DNA from: Antrodiella citrinella
Lineage: Eukaryota > Basidiomycota > Agaricomycetes > Polyporales > Steccherinaceae
NCBI GenBank assembly: GCA_004802725.1
Contig: SGPM01000238.1
Location: 1-43,676 of the forward strand
Reading direction: 5' to 3'
Length of the DNA stretch: 43,676 nt
The notes below the pieces were generated by a model. The model ran no database searches. It saw only the letters and a list, made by a program, of their open reading frames with translations, and was not told the DNA's origin. The stretch's first letter is position 1. Each line of letters opens with the position of its first letter. Both the position numbers and the translations under genes were made by a program. Of the stretch, positions 22,610 through 34,439 are shown piece after piece.

Positions 22610-24891
22610 TCATACATGATCCACAATATGTTTCTCTTCGGCAATAACCTCTTCGTCCACTTCGTGCCCTCGCGTCTTTTCAAGTATAGCATGTGCATCC
22701 ACGTCGTCGCCGAATATCTCAGCCATATCCTCCAGCGTTTTCCCTTCACGAATAATGAGATATTAGTATACTCGGACACGTCGGGAAAGCAAGAGATACC
22801 TTTCGTTTCAGGGAAGAACAAGGCAATGACCACAAAGTCGATAGCGTTGAGCAAGATGAACAACAAATAATACTTCCACCCCACATTATTCATCGCCAGA
22901 TTCGACACCTGCGAGAACAACACGTTGAACGCCCAATTCGCACACGTCGCCACGCTCGTGCCAATTGACCGCGTCCGCGTCGGGAACACTTCCGACGCCA
23001 ACGCCCAACTGACGGGACCGAAGGATAGAGAGAAGAAGATGCTGGTCATGAAGATCATGGCGATGCCGGCGCGTTGCGCGGGGTGGTTGGTAGATTCGGA
23101 GGGAGGGAAGGAGGCGACAATGGCACTGAGGATGGAGTAGGTGACTACGAAGCTGCCGGCTCCGAACATGAGGGGCTTCTTACGCCCAACTGTATCGATG
23201 ATGAGAATGATAAAGCTGTTTTACGTCGTAAGAAACCCGGTATCAGCGACCTGCGCAAAGGACGTACAAAAGGTTTGTGATGGGTCCGACTGCTCCGTAT
23301 ATTCCCTGGACAAGGAGTGATTGCGACGCATTGAGACCCAAGGATTTGTACATCGTAGGTCCAAAATAGTTGATCACTACGTATATGAACGAACACACAT
23401 ATCAATCATCCTCATCCCCATTTCTCAAAGTACATCACGCTCACCATTTATGCCGGAGAATTGTCCAAACACTTGCACACCTACCGCGACAAGGGTCCTC
23501 CTCGTCATAGCTCTGGTCGCCCATAAATCACTGAGCCGCCTCGACCTCGTTACAAGCTCAGCTTTGATGCTCTCCTGCATCTCCACGAACTCTTGATCGG
23601 CTGAAGCCTTGTCTTCGGACGTGCTGATGCCATGTAATTGGAAGAACGAGTGTCGCGCTTCGTCGTCTCGGCCTTGTTCCAAGAGCCAGCGCTGTGAGAA
23701 ACGAATTTGAAACGTCCAAGAATTAGGATGTAACTCAGAGTACGGACTGGGGAGTAGGGCATGAACTGCGCCCCTACAAGGAGCAGAAATGCAGGAACTA
23801 ACTGCGCTCATACTATCAGTTGAATCGCCCTGACAGAAGAAATAGCATGTACCTGGAGCGCCAGCGGTAATCTCCACTGCGTATTGGAATTCAGAAATTG
23901 GCAACCATACCCAACCTGGAAGCAACGAAAAAGTTGCTGCGATTTCTAGATTAATCAAGGCGCGCTCGGCGTACCCAATTTGCAACAATGAATCCTACAG
24001 CGTATGTCAATATCTGAAAGAGATACAGAAAATATCGTACATACCAACGCCAATCATTTGTTGGGCAAGTCCAACGATGAAACCGCGAATTTTGGGGGGC
24101 GCGATCTCAGTCTATTCTCCCATGAAATCAGCCGTCACCCCCCGCAAGTATCTTGGCAGGCTGATGTGCAGAGGACTCACGTTATACAAAGGTACAGTCA
24201 TGGACAGAATACTGCGCGTATCAACAATCAGTATATGTTTCTTGTCTGCAGCGAGTATCTACTCGCCCAATAGCAAAACCAGCGATTATACGACCAACCA
24301 GCATGCAAGCGAAGTTGTTCGCACCAGCTTGCATAGCGCAACCCCACAAAGCAATGGCTGAACCTAACTGGACACCGCCAATTCCTCAGTACTTACTTGA
24401 AAGAAAAACAAGTGGAGGAATACCTGTATTGAACGCTTTCGTCCGAACTTATCATTCGTCCTGTGGACTCTTGAGGCTGACGTCAACGTTTACAGTGCAA
24501 GTAGCCCACATACCATCCTGCGAGTGCTGCTCCGAAGAAACATCCACCTGTGAACGTCGAGACCACAGCACCGGAAAGACTATCATAATTTCCGGGGTTG
24601 TTCACGAAGTCTTGAAAGTGATCGAATGTAATCACGGAAGAGATAATTCCACTGTGTGATCATTTAGTTACTTCGTAAGTCGCGACATACACATTGATGA
24701 TGTACCTATCGTATCTGCGGGGGGTCCATCGAAAGAAATTTCAGCCACAAAGATCAATAGTCGGCTGCTGTGTTTGCTTGCCCAAATAAAAATGAACCTA
24801 GACAGAGCTCAGCGCAAGTTCGAAAGTATTGGTTGATTGGCTTACCTATTGAGCAGAATACCGCTACAAAAATGTTGAAAACCCTCCCCAT
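22610..24891 (-). CDS. MFS sugar transporter, 495 aa
   Basis: Fifteen exons close to 495 residues: 24846-24891, 24782-24797 (16 nt), 24706-24714 (9 nt), 24514-24651, 24424-24460, 24267-24367, 24181-24211, 24045-24111, 23975-23994 (20 nt), 23853-23915, 23748-23801, 23445-23691, 23268-23376, 22800-23215 and 22610-22743. It is a plasma-membrane hexose/disaccharide-type transporter of the sugar porter family, with twelve expected helices. Markers are FGYDSG after helix 1, GRKRS between helices 2 and 3, VGRIIAGFAIG, QWRLPLALQ, FMPYSPRWLLEQGR, VFGQFSGIN, ASEVFPTRTRSIG and PETKGKTLEDM. Two introns (24212-24266 and 24715-24781) appear to use GC donors. Its sugar cannot be deduced. Confidence 0.9.
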
Positions 24892-25836
24892 AGCGTGAAC
24901 AACAGCGTCCTGGTCAGCGTACTAATTATAAGGGGACCTGCAACTTCAGAGGGAGTAGCAACAATCACTGAGGGAGTTGTTCTTCTTTGATAGAAGCATC
25001 TGAAGTATATATAGTACCCATGAGTCGAGCTCGTAAATTCGAAGTTATGGGTTGAGATTTCCCCGCACAAACGGCCAAAACTCGGCTCAACACGCTACTG
25101 AGCGAGCTCTCTATGCAGAAAGCTGCGAACCATGGGGTTACGCGAGGGGTGTCTTGTGATCTAGTAAACTGTTTCGGAACGCGTGTATTGAGTGGACGGC
25201 CCGGTGGTAAACGCAAGATGCTCCGGATGTGTCATGGCTTTGGAGACATAGTGCGAGCATGCGTCCGCACCTTGAAAAAGTCGAGCTATAGCTGTGATCT
25301 ACTCGAATGTGATGGTACCGGAGTCAGATGAGAATGCTTGCCGTATCATCATGATCACCCACCTTCCAGTTGAACAGACTTCAGTTCCTCAAGGCAGAAA
25401 GATAACTCTGTGAATGATCGAGTGAGACTACGTTCACATGCTCAAACAGATAGAAATCCGCGTGATTCTTCACGTAGAAAGCTAATATGGATACGAATTC
25501 GAATTCGCGTCACATACATAACATCCTTCAACTTAAGGCTGAGCCAGCTGACGCATGCCACTAACAAGTCCCTAGAAAGATACGATGAGTATCTCAGGCA
25601 GATGCGTCTGCATGACGGACTTACTTCAAGTTGTAGACTCTCAATCCGCATTGCTCTAGATTGCTACGACTCACTCTGAACTTGAACTTGCGCGCGAGCC
25701 TGAGCCCTACAAGACGCAGACCAAGTGCATTCGGTGAAAGACAAGTGAAGTGATTCAGGAGGTGTCAATCCTTTTGAGTCTCGCGACCGCGTCCTCATCC
25801 ACTGACGAAATGAAAGGAAGGAAGAATGGCTTGAAT
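24892..25836. other. Intergenic, sugar transporter promoter side
   Basis: No recognisable gene. Frames on both strands are short. The stretch probably holds the transporter promoter; the sequence TATATATA-like run near 25008 is about 115 bases before its ATG on the minus strand and could be a TATA element. Confidence 0.35.
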
Positions 25837-25912
25837 GGTAGCACGTTCCTAGAGAGGGGTATCTTGAGTGTATTCAAAATATGTATCTAGACGACGAACT
25901 CACTGATATACA
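25837..25912 (-). repeat. Duplicate of the last macro-gene intron, copy 1
   Basis: This 76-bp stretch matches 26244-26320 almost base for base. The matched unit is the complete 55-bp final intron of the macro-domain gene plus a few flanking bases, with donor GTGAGT and acceptor CTCTCTAG both intact. Downstream on the minus strand it could read into a 30-odd-codon exon to a TGA near 25760, but the upstream flank is not macro-domain sequence. Confidence 0.8.
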
Positions 25913-26213
25913 GACTGTATCTGTCTCAATCGTTCTCTCACTCTCTCCCTCACACACCGTGAGCCAGTATCGCAAAAACCTCCCAGTAATTATGAAGCCA
26001 CGGAATATTCCGAGCGGTTGTAAGTTAGCTGCGACGATTTTGTTGGGGTTATGAATTGCTATACATGAAGTCATGATAGAGAGTGATGTGAATGCCGTGA
26101 TAGCGGCTGTGAAGCAGCTCACTAGCATACGTATGCTCGCGGGCACTCCTCCCGGCTTCGTCGGTGTATGCATTGTACAAGATAACCATGGACACAATAT
26201 CCCGCCATACGCT

Positions 26214-27344
26214 TTATTCTTCGGGCTCGGGTGGGAAATACAACGGTAGCAAATTCCTAGAGAGGGGTATCTTCAGTGTATTGAAAATATGTATCTAGAC
26301 GACGAACTCACTGATATACATCCTTATCTGCGTCGCTCCAAACCACGAAAATGACGCGCTCGATCTGTCCGAACAAGTCAGCTACTGCAATCAATAGGAA
26401 AGTCAACGAGCGACGCACTTTGTCTTCGGTTTCCACGTAACGTCGAACGACGTCCAAAGCGATATGTGTTGCATCTTTGATGGGGTACCCGTATATTCCG
26501 GTTGAAACAGAAGGGAATGCCTGGTGGAGAAAGGTATTCAGCGCCACTGGGGTCTGGAGATTGCAAGGGGCGGCGTCTCACAATATGTCTCACGGAGTTG
26601 GCAGTCCCCACATCGAGGCTTTTCCGGTAACACGATGTAAGCATCTCAGCGTCCTCATCAGCGTCCTTGGACGAATAGATTGGTCCAACGGTGTGGATGA
26701 CATGTTTCCTGAGCAACGAGACATCGGTTAGGACGAGGAAGATGTTTGGAGTAGAATATGGACATACGATGGGAGGTCGTAGCCTTTCGTGATCTTAGCA
26801 TCACCGGTGTCGCAGCCGTGGAGTGTCCTGCCTGTGATCCAGAGGGGATCAATGAGCGGATCGAGACCAAGGTTGACATGACAGGAGAGAGAAGATCACT
26901 GAACACACATTCTTCAGCAAGCTGATGGCCCGCAGCTCTGTGAATTGCACCGTCGACTGATGGCAATCGTTAGACAGCATCAGCGTGATTCGTCGTGAGG
27001 ATCATACCACCTCCGCCTCCTGCAATGGAGCAATGATCATGAGCGCTAATGGCACGTTACGAAAAATGGGGTGAATGGGTACCCAAGAGCGACTGGTTTG
27101 CCGCGTTTACGATGGAGTCGACCTCGAGTCTGGTGATGTCCCCTTGACTGAGGCACGATAAGACGGTGTTCCCATGTCAGTGTGATGTTCTGTCGTAGAG
27201 CGACGTTACTGACTAGAGTGAAACGCGGTCGAGCAGCGTCCCTAATGGCTTGAATCGGACGAGCGCAGGATCAGCGGCGGGGGCGAGGATTGAAGCCTGA
27301 TAGAGGGTTCTGAGGGTGCGTATCTGGGACAAGGCGACGGCCAT
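26214..27344 (-). CDS. Macro-domain protein (ADP-ribose hydrolase-like), 232 aa
   Basis: Eight exons: 27214-27344, 27083-27147, 27009-27020 (12 nt), 26909-26956, 26768-26831, 26582-26708, 26312-26520 and 26214-26256. MacroD-type enzymes remove ADP-ribose from O-acetyl-ADP-ribose or from acidic side chains. Hallmarks are [34 protein letters not shown] (residues ~46-80), GCDTGDAKITKGYDLP, HVIHTVGP and AFPSVSTGIYGYP, followed by VIFVVWSDADKDVY. The glycine loop GGGGV is built across the 12-nt exon. The true end is QNLLPLYFPPEPEE, reached only by splicing the 55-bp final intron; reading on without it gives a TGA right after DVYQ (26308). Start at 27344 gives a short N-terminal extension of the domain. 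Confidence 0.92.
26244..26320 (-). repeat. Last macro-gene intron, copy 2 of the duplicated unit
   Basis: This is the functional copy: intron 26257-26311 with its flanks. Compared with 25837-25912 it has only four differences. Two of them (26274 and 26283) pair with each other in a small stem near the 3' splice site. Confidence 0.8.
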
Positions 27345-27690
27345 CGTATCAAACACGCTGCAGACCAGGTGGTGGTACAGGATGAATGGCAAAAACAGGC
27401 GCGTGCGCCGTTCATGCCACTTTTTGCACACATTCACGCGAGCTCTCTGCATCTCGCGTTCTAGTCATACTTACGGTGATGTGTTGTCGACTTCAGGTAT
27501 GTATAAACTTTTGTTCAAGTAAAACCGAGACTAGGAGGGAGAGACGCTTAGAGTTAGCAGGCCGGCGGCAGGGCAATCAACAGTTTTGGCTCACCTTGTT
27601 CTCCAACACAATAAGTCAAATCCTCTCGCTTGTCCCCCTGCCGCTCCTTTGCCTCCCTCTCGTTCGTCCCCTCCCTTCCTCGCCCTCTTC
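27345..27690. promoter_or_regulatory. Divergent promoter region, macro gene / YANK-type kinase
   Basis: Only 346 bp lie between the two start codons. The plus-strand part just before the kinase is strongly pyrimidine-rich. No TATA box is evident. Confidence 0.45.
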
Positions 27691-29391
27691 ATGGGTGCTG
27701 TCTGCAGCTGCTGCTCTGATCCCGTCAATTTCGACGGTGAAGTCGACCTCTACCACTTCGATCTCCACCGCGCCGTCGGCAAGGGCGCGTTTGGCAGGGT
27801 CCGTTCCTGGTCCTATTGTCTTGCTTGCTATTGTCTCACAGGACCATCTAGGTTCGTGTCGTCGAGCACAAGAAGTCAAAGAAACTCTATGCTCTCAAAT
27901 ACATCGAGAAAGCAAGATGCATCAAACAGAAAGCTGTAGCTAACATTATCCAGGAGAGACGCTTGCTCGAGGAGGTATGTTCTCGCCCTATTGTGATCTC
28001 ACTTTGCCACGTTTCTCATCTCATTTCATGTTCCCATAGATCGATCATCCGTTCATTGTAAACCTTCGTTATGCATTTCAGGACGACGAGAACTGTTTCT
28101 TCGTGCTGGATCTCATGTTGGGTGGGGATTTGAGATGTCAGTCCAGTCTCAGCTCAGGTCGTGTTACTTCCGCTCACACAACACTGCACGTAGTCCATAT
28201 TGAAAGGAAGGGAAAGATAGAGGAGGAGTACGTGCGGTTGTGGGCAGCAGAGCTTTGTTCTGCGCTTGACTACTTGCGAGGACAACGGATTATCCACCGG
28301 TGCGTCTCCCAACCTGCATATATGCGGTGTGTTTTGTGTCTTAACGTTCCCCACAGCGACCTCAAGCCTGACAACATCCTGCTCGACTCTGAGGGACACG
28401 CACACATTACAGATTTCAACGTGGCTATACACTACTCCGAACGCCGGTTGCATACTAGCGTCGCGGGCAGCATGGCATATATGGCACCCGAGATACTCGC
28501 GCGCTCGGGGTACACATGGTCAGTCGACTGGTGGAGTTTGGGGGTCGTACTCTGGGAACTACTGTTTCACCGGCGACCATTTGACGGGCGGAATCCAGAC
28601 CGGATAACGCAGTCCATCATCAACGATTCCTTGCGGTTCCCGCCAGTTCTATCGGATTATTGCACCGAACCTGCACGAGATTTTTTGGTCGGGGTAAGTA
28701 GTGGTCGCTTGCTTCTTGTAATTAGGTCCTGAACTTACCTTTGTGCTGTTTTAGTTGCTGGAGAAGAACCCAAAGCTTCGGCTGGGATGCCGAAGTCGCA
28801 GTCGAGGCATTGACGACATCCATGATCATGCGTGGTTTGCCGGACTCGATTGGGACGCATTGGACAACAAGGCCATCCAGCCAGGGTTCGTACCAGACGT
28901 ATGTTTTCCGTATCATCCTGGGAAACATCAGATTTTGACATATGTGCCTTGCAGATGAAGAAAGCCAACTTTGATGTGTCCCACGAACTCGATGAGTTCC
29001 TTATGGTCGAGAAGCCGTTGACGCACAGTAAGCGGAAGGTCAACCCGGACCTCGAGAAGATGAAGCCTGAACTTCGTCAACTGGAGGAACAGTCAGTACT
29101 TCATCTCTATGGTGTATCGGTTGATTCTTACATCGAGCTCGCAGGTTTACCGTTTACGACTTTGCTGAAAGCAAACGGATGTCATATTACCCTCACAACC
29201 AGCCCTTGACCACCGCGAATCATAACGAGGACGGCGAACCGGCAACGGTGCTTCAGTCATCCACCAACACTATGATACCCACGACCACGATGGTCGAGCG
29301 GTCTACGGCGGGCTCACCTATCCCCGACGAACGACAACAACCATCAATATCCGTGGACATTCATGATCCTCGGCGTAGCAGCTCGCGGTAG
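27691..29391 (+). CDS. AGC-like Ser/Thr kinase of the STK32/YANK type, 432 aa
   Basis: Eight exons: 27691-27798, 27852-27974, 28040-28136, 28194-28299, 28357-28693, 28755-28898, 28955-29091 and 29145-29391. It has an intact kinase domain: GKGAFGRV loop (~31-38), catalytic K52 in YALK, HRDLKPDN (D146), and APE in the MAPEI segment. The Mg motif is DFN (D164), the YANK hallmark, rather than DFG. The extreme N-terminus MGAVCSCC has a myristoylation glycine and neighbouring cysteines for palmitoylation, implying membrane attachment. A C-terminal tail after FMVEKP-like residues is Ser/Thr/Pro-rich and probably regulatory. Function in fungi is unknown; human STK32 substrates are also poorly known. 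Confidence 0.93.
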
Positions 29392-30653
29392 TCACGCCAC
29401 ACACATACACACTCGTTCCACCTATACCTCACTCTGTATGATCACCCCTGGACCTCTCGCATAACTTCTCAGTCTACCTTGATTTGTCCACCACATTCGG
29501 ACATCCCTTCGTTCTCTCTCCGCCTCGCATCTCTCTCGCCTACTACGCCCGCACCATGGCACCTTCCTCTTGCTTCCGACTGCACTCCGCATAACACGCG
29601 AAATCCATACTTCAGAACTGACTGAAGCTGCGCTTCGTTCTTGTACACCCCCTGTTGCCTGTAATGATACTTATTTGCTTGTACCATTGTTCTTAGCTTA
29701 TCCTTCACCTTGTTGTTGTTGGGACTCTCTCCGCACCCCTGCGATATCTTGCTTTTTTCTGTCGGTGAAGGGTGTATCGTGGCATATCCTGTCATAGTGG
29801 CGTGTGTTTCTTGGTTCTCTCCCTGCTTTTCTCCTCTTCGCATTTTCTTTCTTTCTTTTTGAGTATCTACGTAGCACAGCGAGCTCCCCTCTCCGCATAA
29901 TTGTACCATCATGCACATCTCTCTCTCTCTGTCATTCACTCATATCTTTACCTCTGCAATGCCATGTCACACCACTTCGATTGCACACTCAACCACCCAA
30001 ACGACTCGTGTGAGGGTGTTCACACGGCCCCGAACCGATGAGAACAACGTCGACCTTGCAGCACCTTACGTTGTCTTGTTTTCATTCTTGTTCATTTCGG
30101 ATTCAGATGCGCTGGTAGGCAGTATGACGCTAAGAACCAAGATGTCCGCGGGTTAGGGTTCGGAGGACAAGGATCTGATGCTGACAGTGAGAAAGAAGCT
30201 CCGATTTTTTCTCTTATCCTATCATGATGATACCCTGGACTGTGGACAGCAGGAACCTTCAAACTCTAAGATCCCTGAGATCTGAAGAAGCCCTTCCTTG
30301 GTGTTATTATTGTTGTTATGTTGTCCGAGTAGACGCGGAAGTGTAGAGAACGCGACGTTGGGAGAACAAGGATGAACTGTCCATGCTCGCGGAAGGAAAA
30401 TAACGTAAACAATGCATATGAATGAACGGGTATGGTATGAACAATGAACGCGACACAGTGTACGAGTGGATGGATGATGTGGAAGAAGACAAGAAGACAA
30501 AGCGACGGATATGAATGGCAGAAGACAAGATAATGAGACCCTTACATGTTCAATCACGAGATGCCCTTCCTAAACGAAGTTCCGCCTTAAGTTCCGACCG
30601 TAGAGAAAAGAGATGAAGATATAACAAGGAAGGAAATGAGCGGACAAGGGTGG
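29392..30653. other. Long convergent intergenic region, kinase / channel
   Basis: The two genes converge here, leaving 1.26 kb, longer than most spacers in the window. Frames on both strands are low-complexity, with CT-rich runs on the plus strand. I see no domain, no RNA gene and no repeat. It may contain long 3' UTRs. Confidence 0.4.
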
Positions 30654-33600
30654 TCACAGAGTATCGTGCCGGATATTGGAATGGTGTCCAGTATCGTTCC
30701 GCATGCCCCGCGTCAACATGAGGAGAAGGTTTTCGATCCGTGCTTGTCGTTCCTAAAGAAAAGCAGATGCGAAGGGTCAGTCTGTCATATTTTTGGAGCG
30801 GCCGCATAAACGACATACCTGAAGCTCCTTCATCTCCTCCTTCAACTTATTCACCGGCAGACCCTTGATCTCCTCCACCGCCGCTTCTAGTTTCTTGATC
30901 CCAGCCTCCGTCGTCGCCTGCGCCGCGGCGCTCTGCGACACGCTTGATACCGTGCGTCCATTGTATAACCTGCTCAACGGACTCCTCGGTCCGTAAGTCG
31001 GAATCTCACCGGACAGCGATGGCTGGAGGGCAGTCGGGAGCTGGACGCGGCGCGGACGGGGTGAACCATTCGGTGAGGGTGCCTCAAGGCGTCCGGTGCT
31101 CCTGATGCTGCGACCGGAGGGGGAGTTCGGTGCGCGCGGGACGCTGGAGGGTCGACGACCTATTGCACCCGGCGTCCCGGAACCTGCAGGAGGGGATATG
31201 ACGAAAGGTATACCGCTACGGTCCCCTGTACTTTCTTGTGAAGCGATTGACCGCATCTCAGCTCTATCGTCGTCTGCGTCCGTACCGTCTTGATCGTCGA
31301 AGATGTCGAGCCCTTGAGACTCCGAGACGTCCACGTCGAATATCGCGTCGTACAGGTCGGTGGTGCTTGAACCTACGATGTGTTCAATGAACGGCATGTT
31401 CTTCATCCGACGCGAGAAAGAATTGAAAGTGTCGTCGCTTTGTTTACGCCAGCCTTGTCCTTCGCGCAGGTAGCGCTCGTAGATGCCGATGACGATCAGC
31501 TGAGGGAATGACTGGCGTAAAACAACTTGTAAGACACGTGGATCTTATAAGAGGAGGATAAATTTACCGTCAGTTTGATCAAGAAAACGTTGACGGTGTG
31601 CAGTGCGCGGGGACTGAGCACACAAGACAGTGGCCACAAAATGAGGAAGGCGAAAAGGTTGAACGGTGGTTGGTAGCTGAACAAAGCGTCCGATTTGACA
31701 CTGCCAGATCGTCAGTGAGGAAACATGGTAAATTAGATGTAACTTGCGTACCCTTCGATCGTTGAAATGGCAAACTGGAAGAGATACTATGCAGCCACAA
31801 AGTGGGTTAGTATATGCGCAGAGTCTAAGACCAATTGGTATACCTCTTGATTGGCATTCTGCGACGTGTAATTAGTACTGTATAAATATCAAAGATGATC
31901 TTGCTGTACGTACTGCATCGATTCGTGCAAAAGTGTTCGACAAGATGGAAATGAGGACTATCCTAGGAGGTGAGCAGAACGCCAAGATTGATCGCCGCGT
32001 GTTCACTCACTGGTCAAAAGCAGGGTGTTCGACAACGCAGCGAACCCCGTCATTAGGATGGGGCCGAACACGGGGTGGAAACTCTCAGCCTGACCAAAGC
32101 TCAAGTACGTATTGCCGAACCAGATTTGCACCATGAGCCACGCAATGCTCTTCACGGACCACTTCTCAGCGGCTGTACGGGAAGTGTTGTCAGTTCGGTC
32201 AAGGAGCGTCATATGGGATGCGCTCACCGAGGCTGTGTAAAGTGAAGAGGAGACCAGAGAAACATATCGCGGCGATGCCAATGAAGAATACGAATTCCGC
32301 TATCATGGCTCGCAGGGCACTGTGACCATGTTCAGTCAAAAGTCTGCGTGACACAGGGTAGCAATTGTGACGTACAGCACGACCACATTGTTCGACACGG
32401 CGAAGAAAGCCAATCTGTATCATCATACCAGGAGCTCGTATTAATTCCGGACTTCGATATGACACGAAACATACCTTGGGAATAGGATACATCCTCCACA
32501 TGCTAAAATGTCAAATGCAAATTCTGAGGCATCGACTGCAGACGGAAAGTCAGACCATTGATTAGTATGAGAGTCAACAATACCACGTACCGTTACCATA
32601 AGCAAGACCCCTGATACGATTCACCAGGTATGCAAGGAAAATGAGGATGAAAGATGAGTCAAAGACGTTCCATAACTACGCGCGTTAAGTAAGGTGGATG
32701 ACCTTGGACGCAACAAGTTGATACTCACATTGGCGATATATACTGAAACCGACCTGTCTCAGTATGTTACGTTATCAGAACTGCTTTGGCACGTACTTTC
32801 CCAACCATGTTCTCTAGATGCTGTGTATTCCTCCAAAGCAAATGCCGAGGCGAATATGATGAACGCAATCTCAACACCAGTCAAATGTGTCGATTCCTTA
32901 CCTGAAAAAGTTGATCAGACTGGGGAAAAGCTATAACACAGAGGTCACGTACTGCCCAGACACGAAACAAATAGTAGCAGAAGGATTGCGAAGTTGATGA
33001 ACTCAAGCATGGCACCATAGCGAGGCACTCTTAGTCTGTAGTGGTCAAGGAACGGAGCTGTGCGGACGTCGTAAAATTCGGTCGCCTTTGGTTTATAGTT
33101 GTCTGCAAGAACCGAGCGGTTGGAGGTCATAGAAAAGACAACACGACCGGCATAGATGTCGTTCACAACGGTCTGCACCACAGGTGAAGATATGAAAGTT
33201 TTAGATTCCGTCGCAATAGCCATCTAGTTGGAACACCGGATGAGATACAAAGTGATGATGCATTATTGAACATACGTACCTCCAAAGCGCACTGAGGGTC
33301 ATGCATATCGTCATCATTTCCAACTACGTCTCTCACTTCATCCATGATCTCGGTGGGAGCACCCATTAACGGACTCCAGCTCGCAGTCAAAGATGACACC
33401 AGTTGCAACTGATTTGTCGCAAAGTGGTTGAGCAATTTCATGGCCAGGATCTCGCACAAGCTGGCGCGAGATAGCATCACGCCCGAATATGCCAGATTCT
33501 CTTCCGCCTCGGAAAGGAAGTGCGAACGGATAACGAAACATACATAGACGATGGCCAGATTGTTGAGACGTGCATATTTGAAGACGAGCGGTCGGACTAT

Positions 33601-33929
33601 GGCAAAATTGATGTCGGACGCTGTAAGTTGCCTGCGACAGAATCAACAAAAGTTAGGGAAAATACAGGGATTTACGCACTCCCAGCTTAATGCAGAGTCT
33701 AAACACTCGTAAGTCCTGTGTTTCTAATGTTTAAGATTGGCACGCACCAATAGTCCTCTACCATTCCGTCATCAAAGTCCATGATCAACCGTGCAACACT
33801 GCAGAATATACACCGACGTACCAGAACGTCCTTTTTGAGGTGTATGATCAACGGAAACACTTTGACCGATGCAAGCTGCTCCGGAGCGGGACCAAGGAGT
33901 ACATGCGACTGCTCTTCAAGTTCGGCCAT
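30654..33929 (-). CDS. YVC1: YVC1/TRP-like vacuolar cation channel, 778 aa
   Basis: Eighteen exons in frame: 33822-33929, 33748-33757, 33680-33698, 33280-33631, 32953-33223, 32797-32901, 32729-32742, 32591-32675, 32475-32535, 32376-32414, 32228-32319, 32011-32172, 31914-31957, 31844-31858, 31752-31786, 31568-31700, 30819-31511 and 30654-30752. The family releases Ca2+ and other cations from the vacuole. The cytosolic N-terminal part has FPLIIHLKKDVL, IDSALSWEQLTASDINF and RASLCEILAMKLL. Then come hydrophobic segments from LEFINFAILLLLFVSCL to FGPILMTGFAALSNTLLL, with a pore-like VQIWFGNTY...F stretch. The ~200-residue C-tail is Ser/Pro/Gly-rich and ends in a coiled coil (KLEAAVEEIKGL...KLKEEMKEL). 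Four exons are only 10-19 nt long. Confidence 0.88.
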
Positions 33930-34439
33930 TATCTTGGGTCAGAAGTGGGACGGATTTGCTGGGGCTTGAATGATGCAGTACGGAGCTTGAAGTCGTCGCG
34001 GTTTCGTTACAATAGCGTTAGATCTTGTTCTCTGTGTGTTGCATGAGGACCTCGACCACAAAGATGGTGGTCGGCTTCAAGTTTGGCAGCGGGTCGTTAC
34101 GAACCAATGAGTCGGCGGCCTTTCCCGGCCCGCGCGCTTAGCATTCTGGAGTCTGCAGAAAAAAGCAGCGGTCAACTACTACCTGCTAGCACATCGCGAG
34201 TCTGAGGTGACCAACGTCGTCACGGCGGCGAGAGCTATTCCTTTATCCGATTTTGATTTTAGTGCTTCTGGTCGACGCCCGTGGACGAAATGTACGTTCA
34301 CAACCCTATTCTCGTTCTTTAAGACCTTATATTAATGCTGCGCAAGAAGTGAATATATTCCGAGTCCTACGAGGTCATGACAGTCACGTCGTTTCAATAA
34401 CATATCAAGTTTCATGCAACACATCTCTAAACCTATGAT
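33930..34439. other. Intergenic, channel promoter side
   Basis: Upstream of the minus-strand channel gene. No convincing gene; open frames are short and without domains. Confidence 0.35.

Noticed and set aside
29469..29939. 156-codon minus-strand frame
   Set aside because: Low-complexity, charged translation from a CT-rich spacer; no motif, no splice context.
30150..30162. Telomere-like GGTTAGGGTT
   Set aside because: Too short and isolated; a chance match in an intergenic region.
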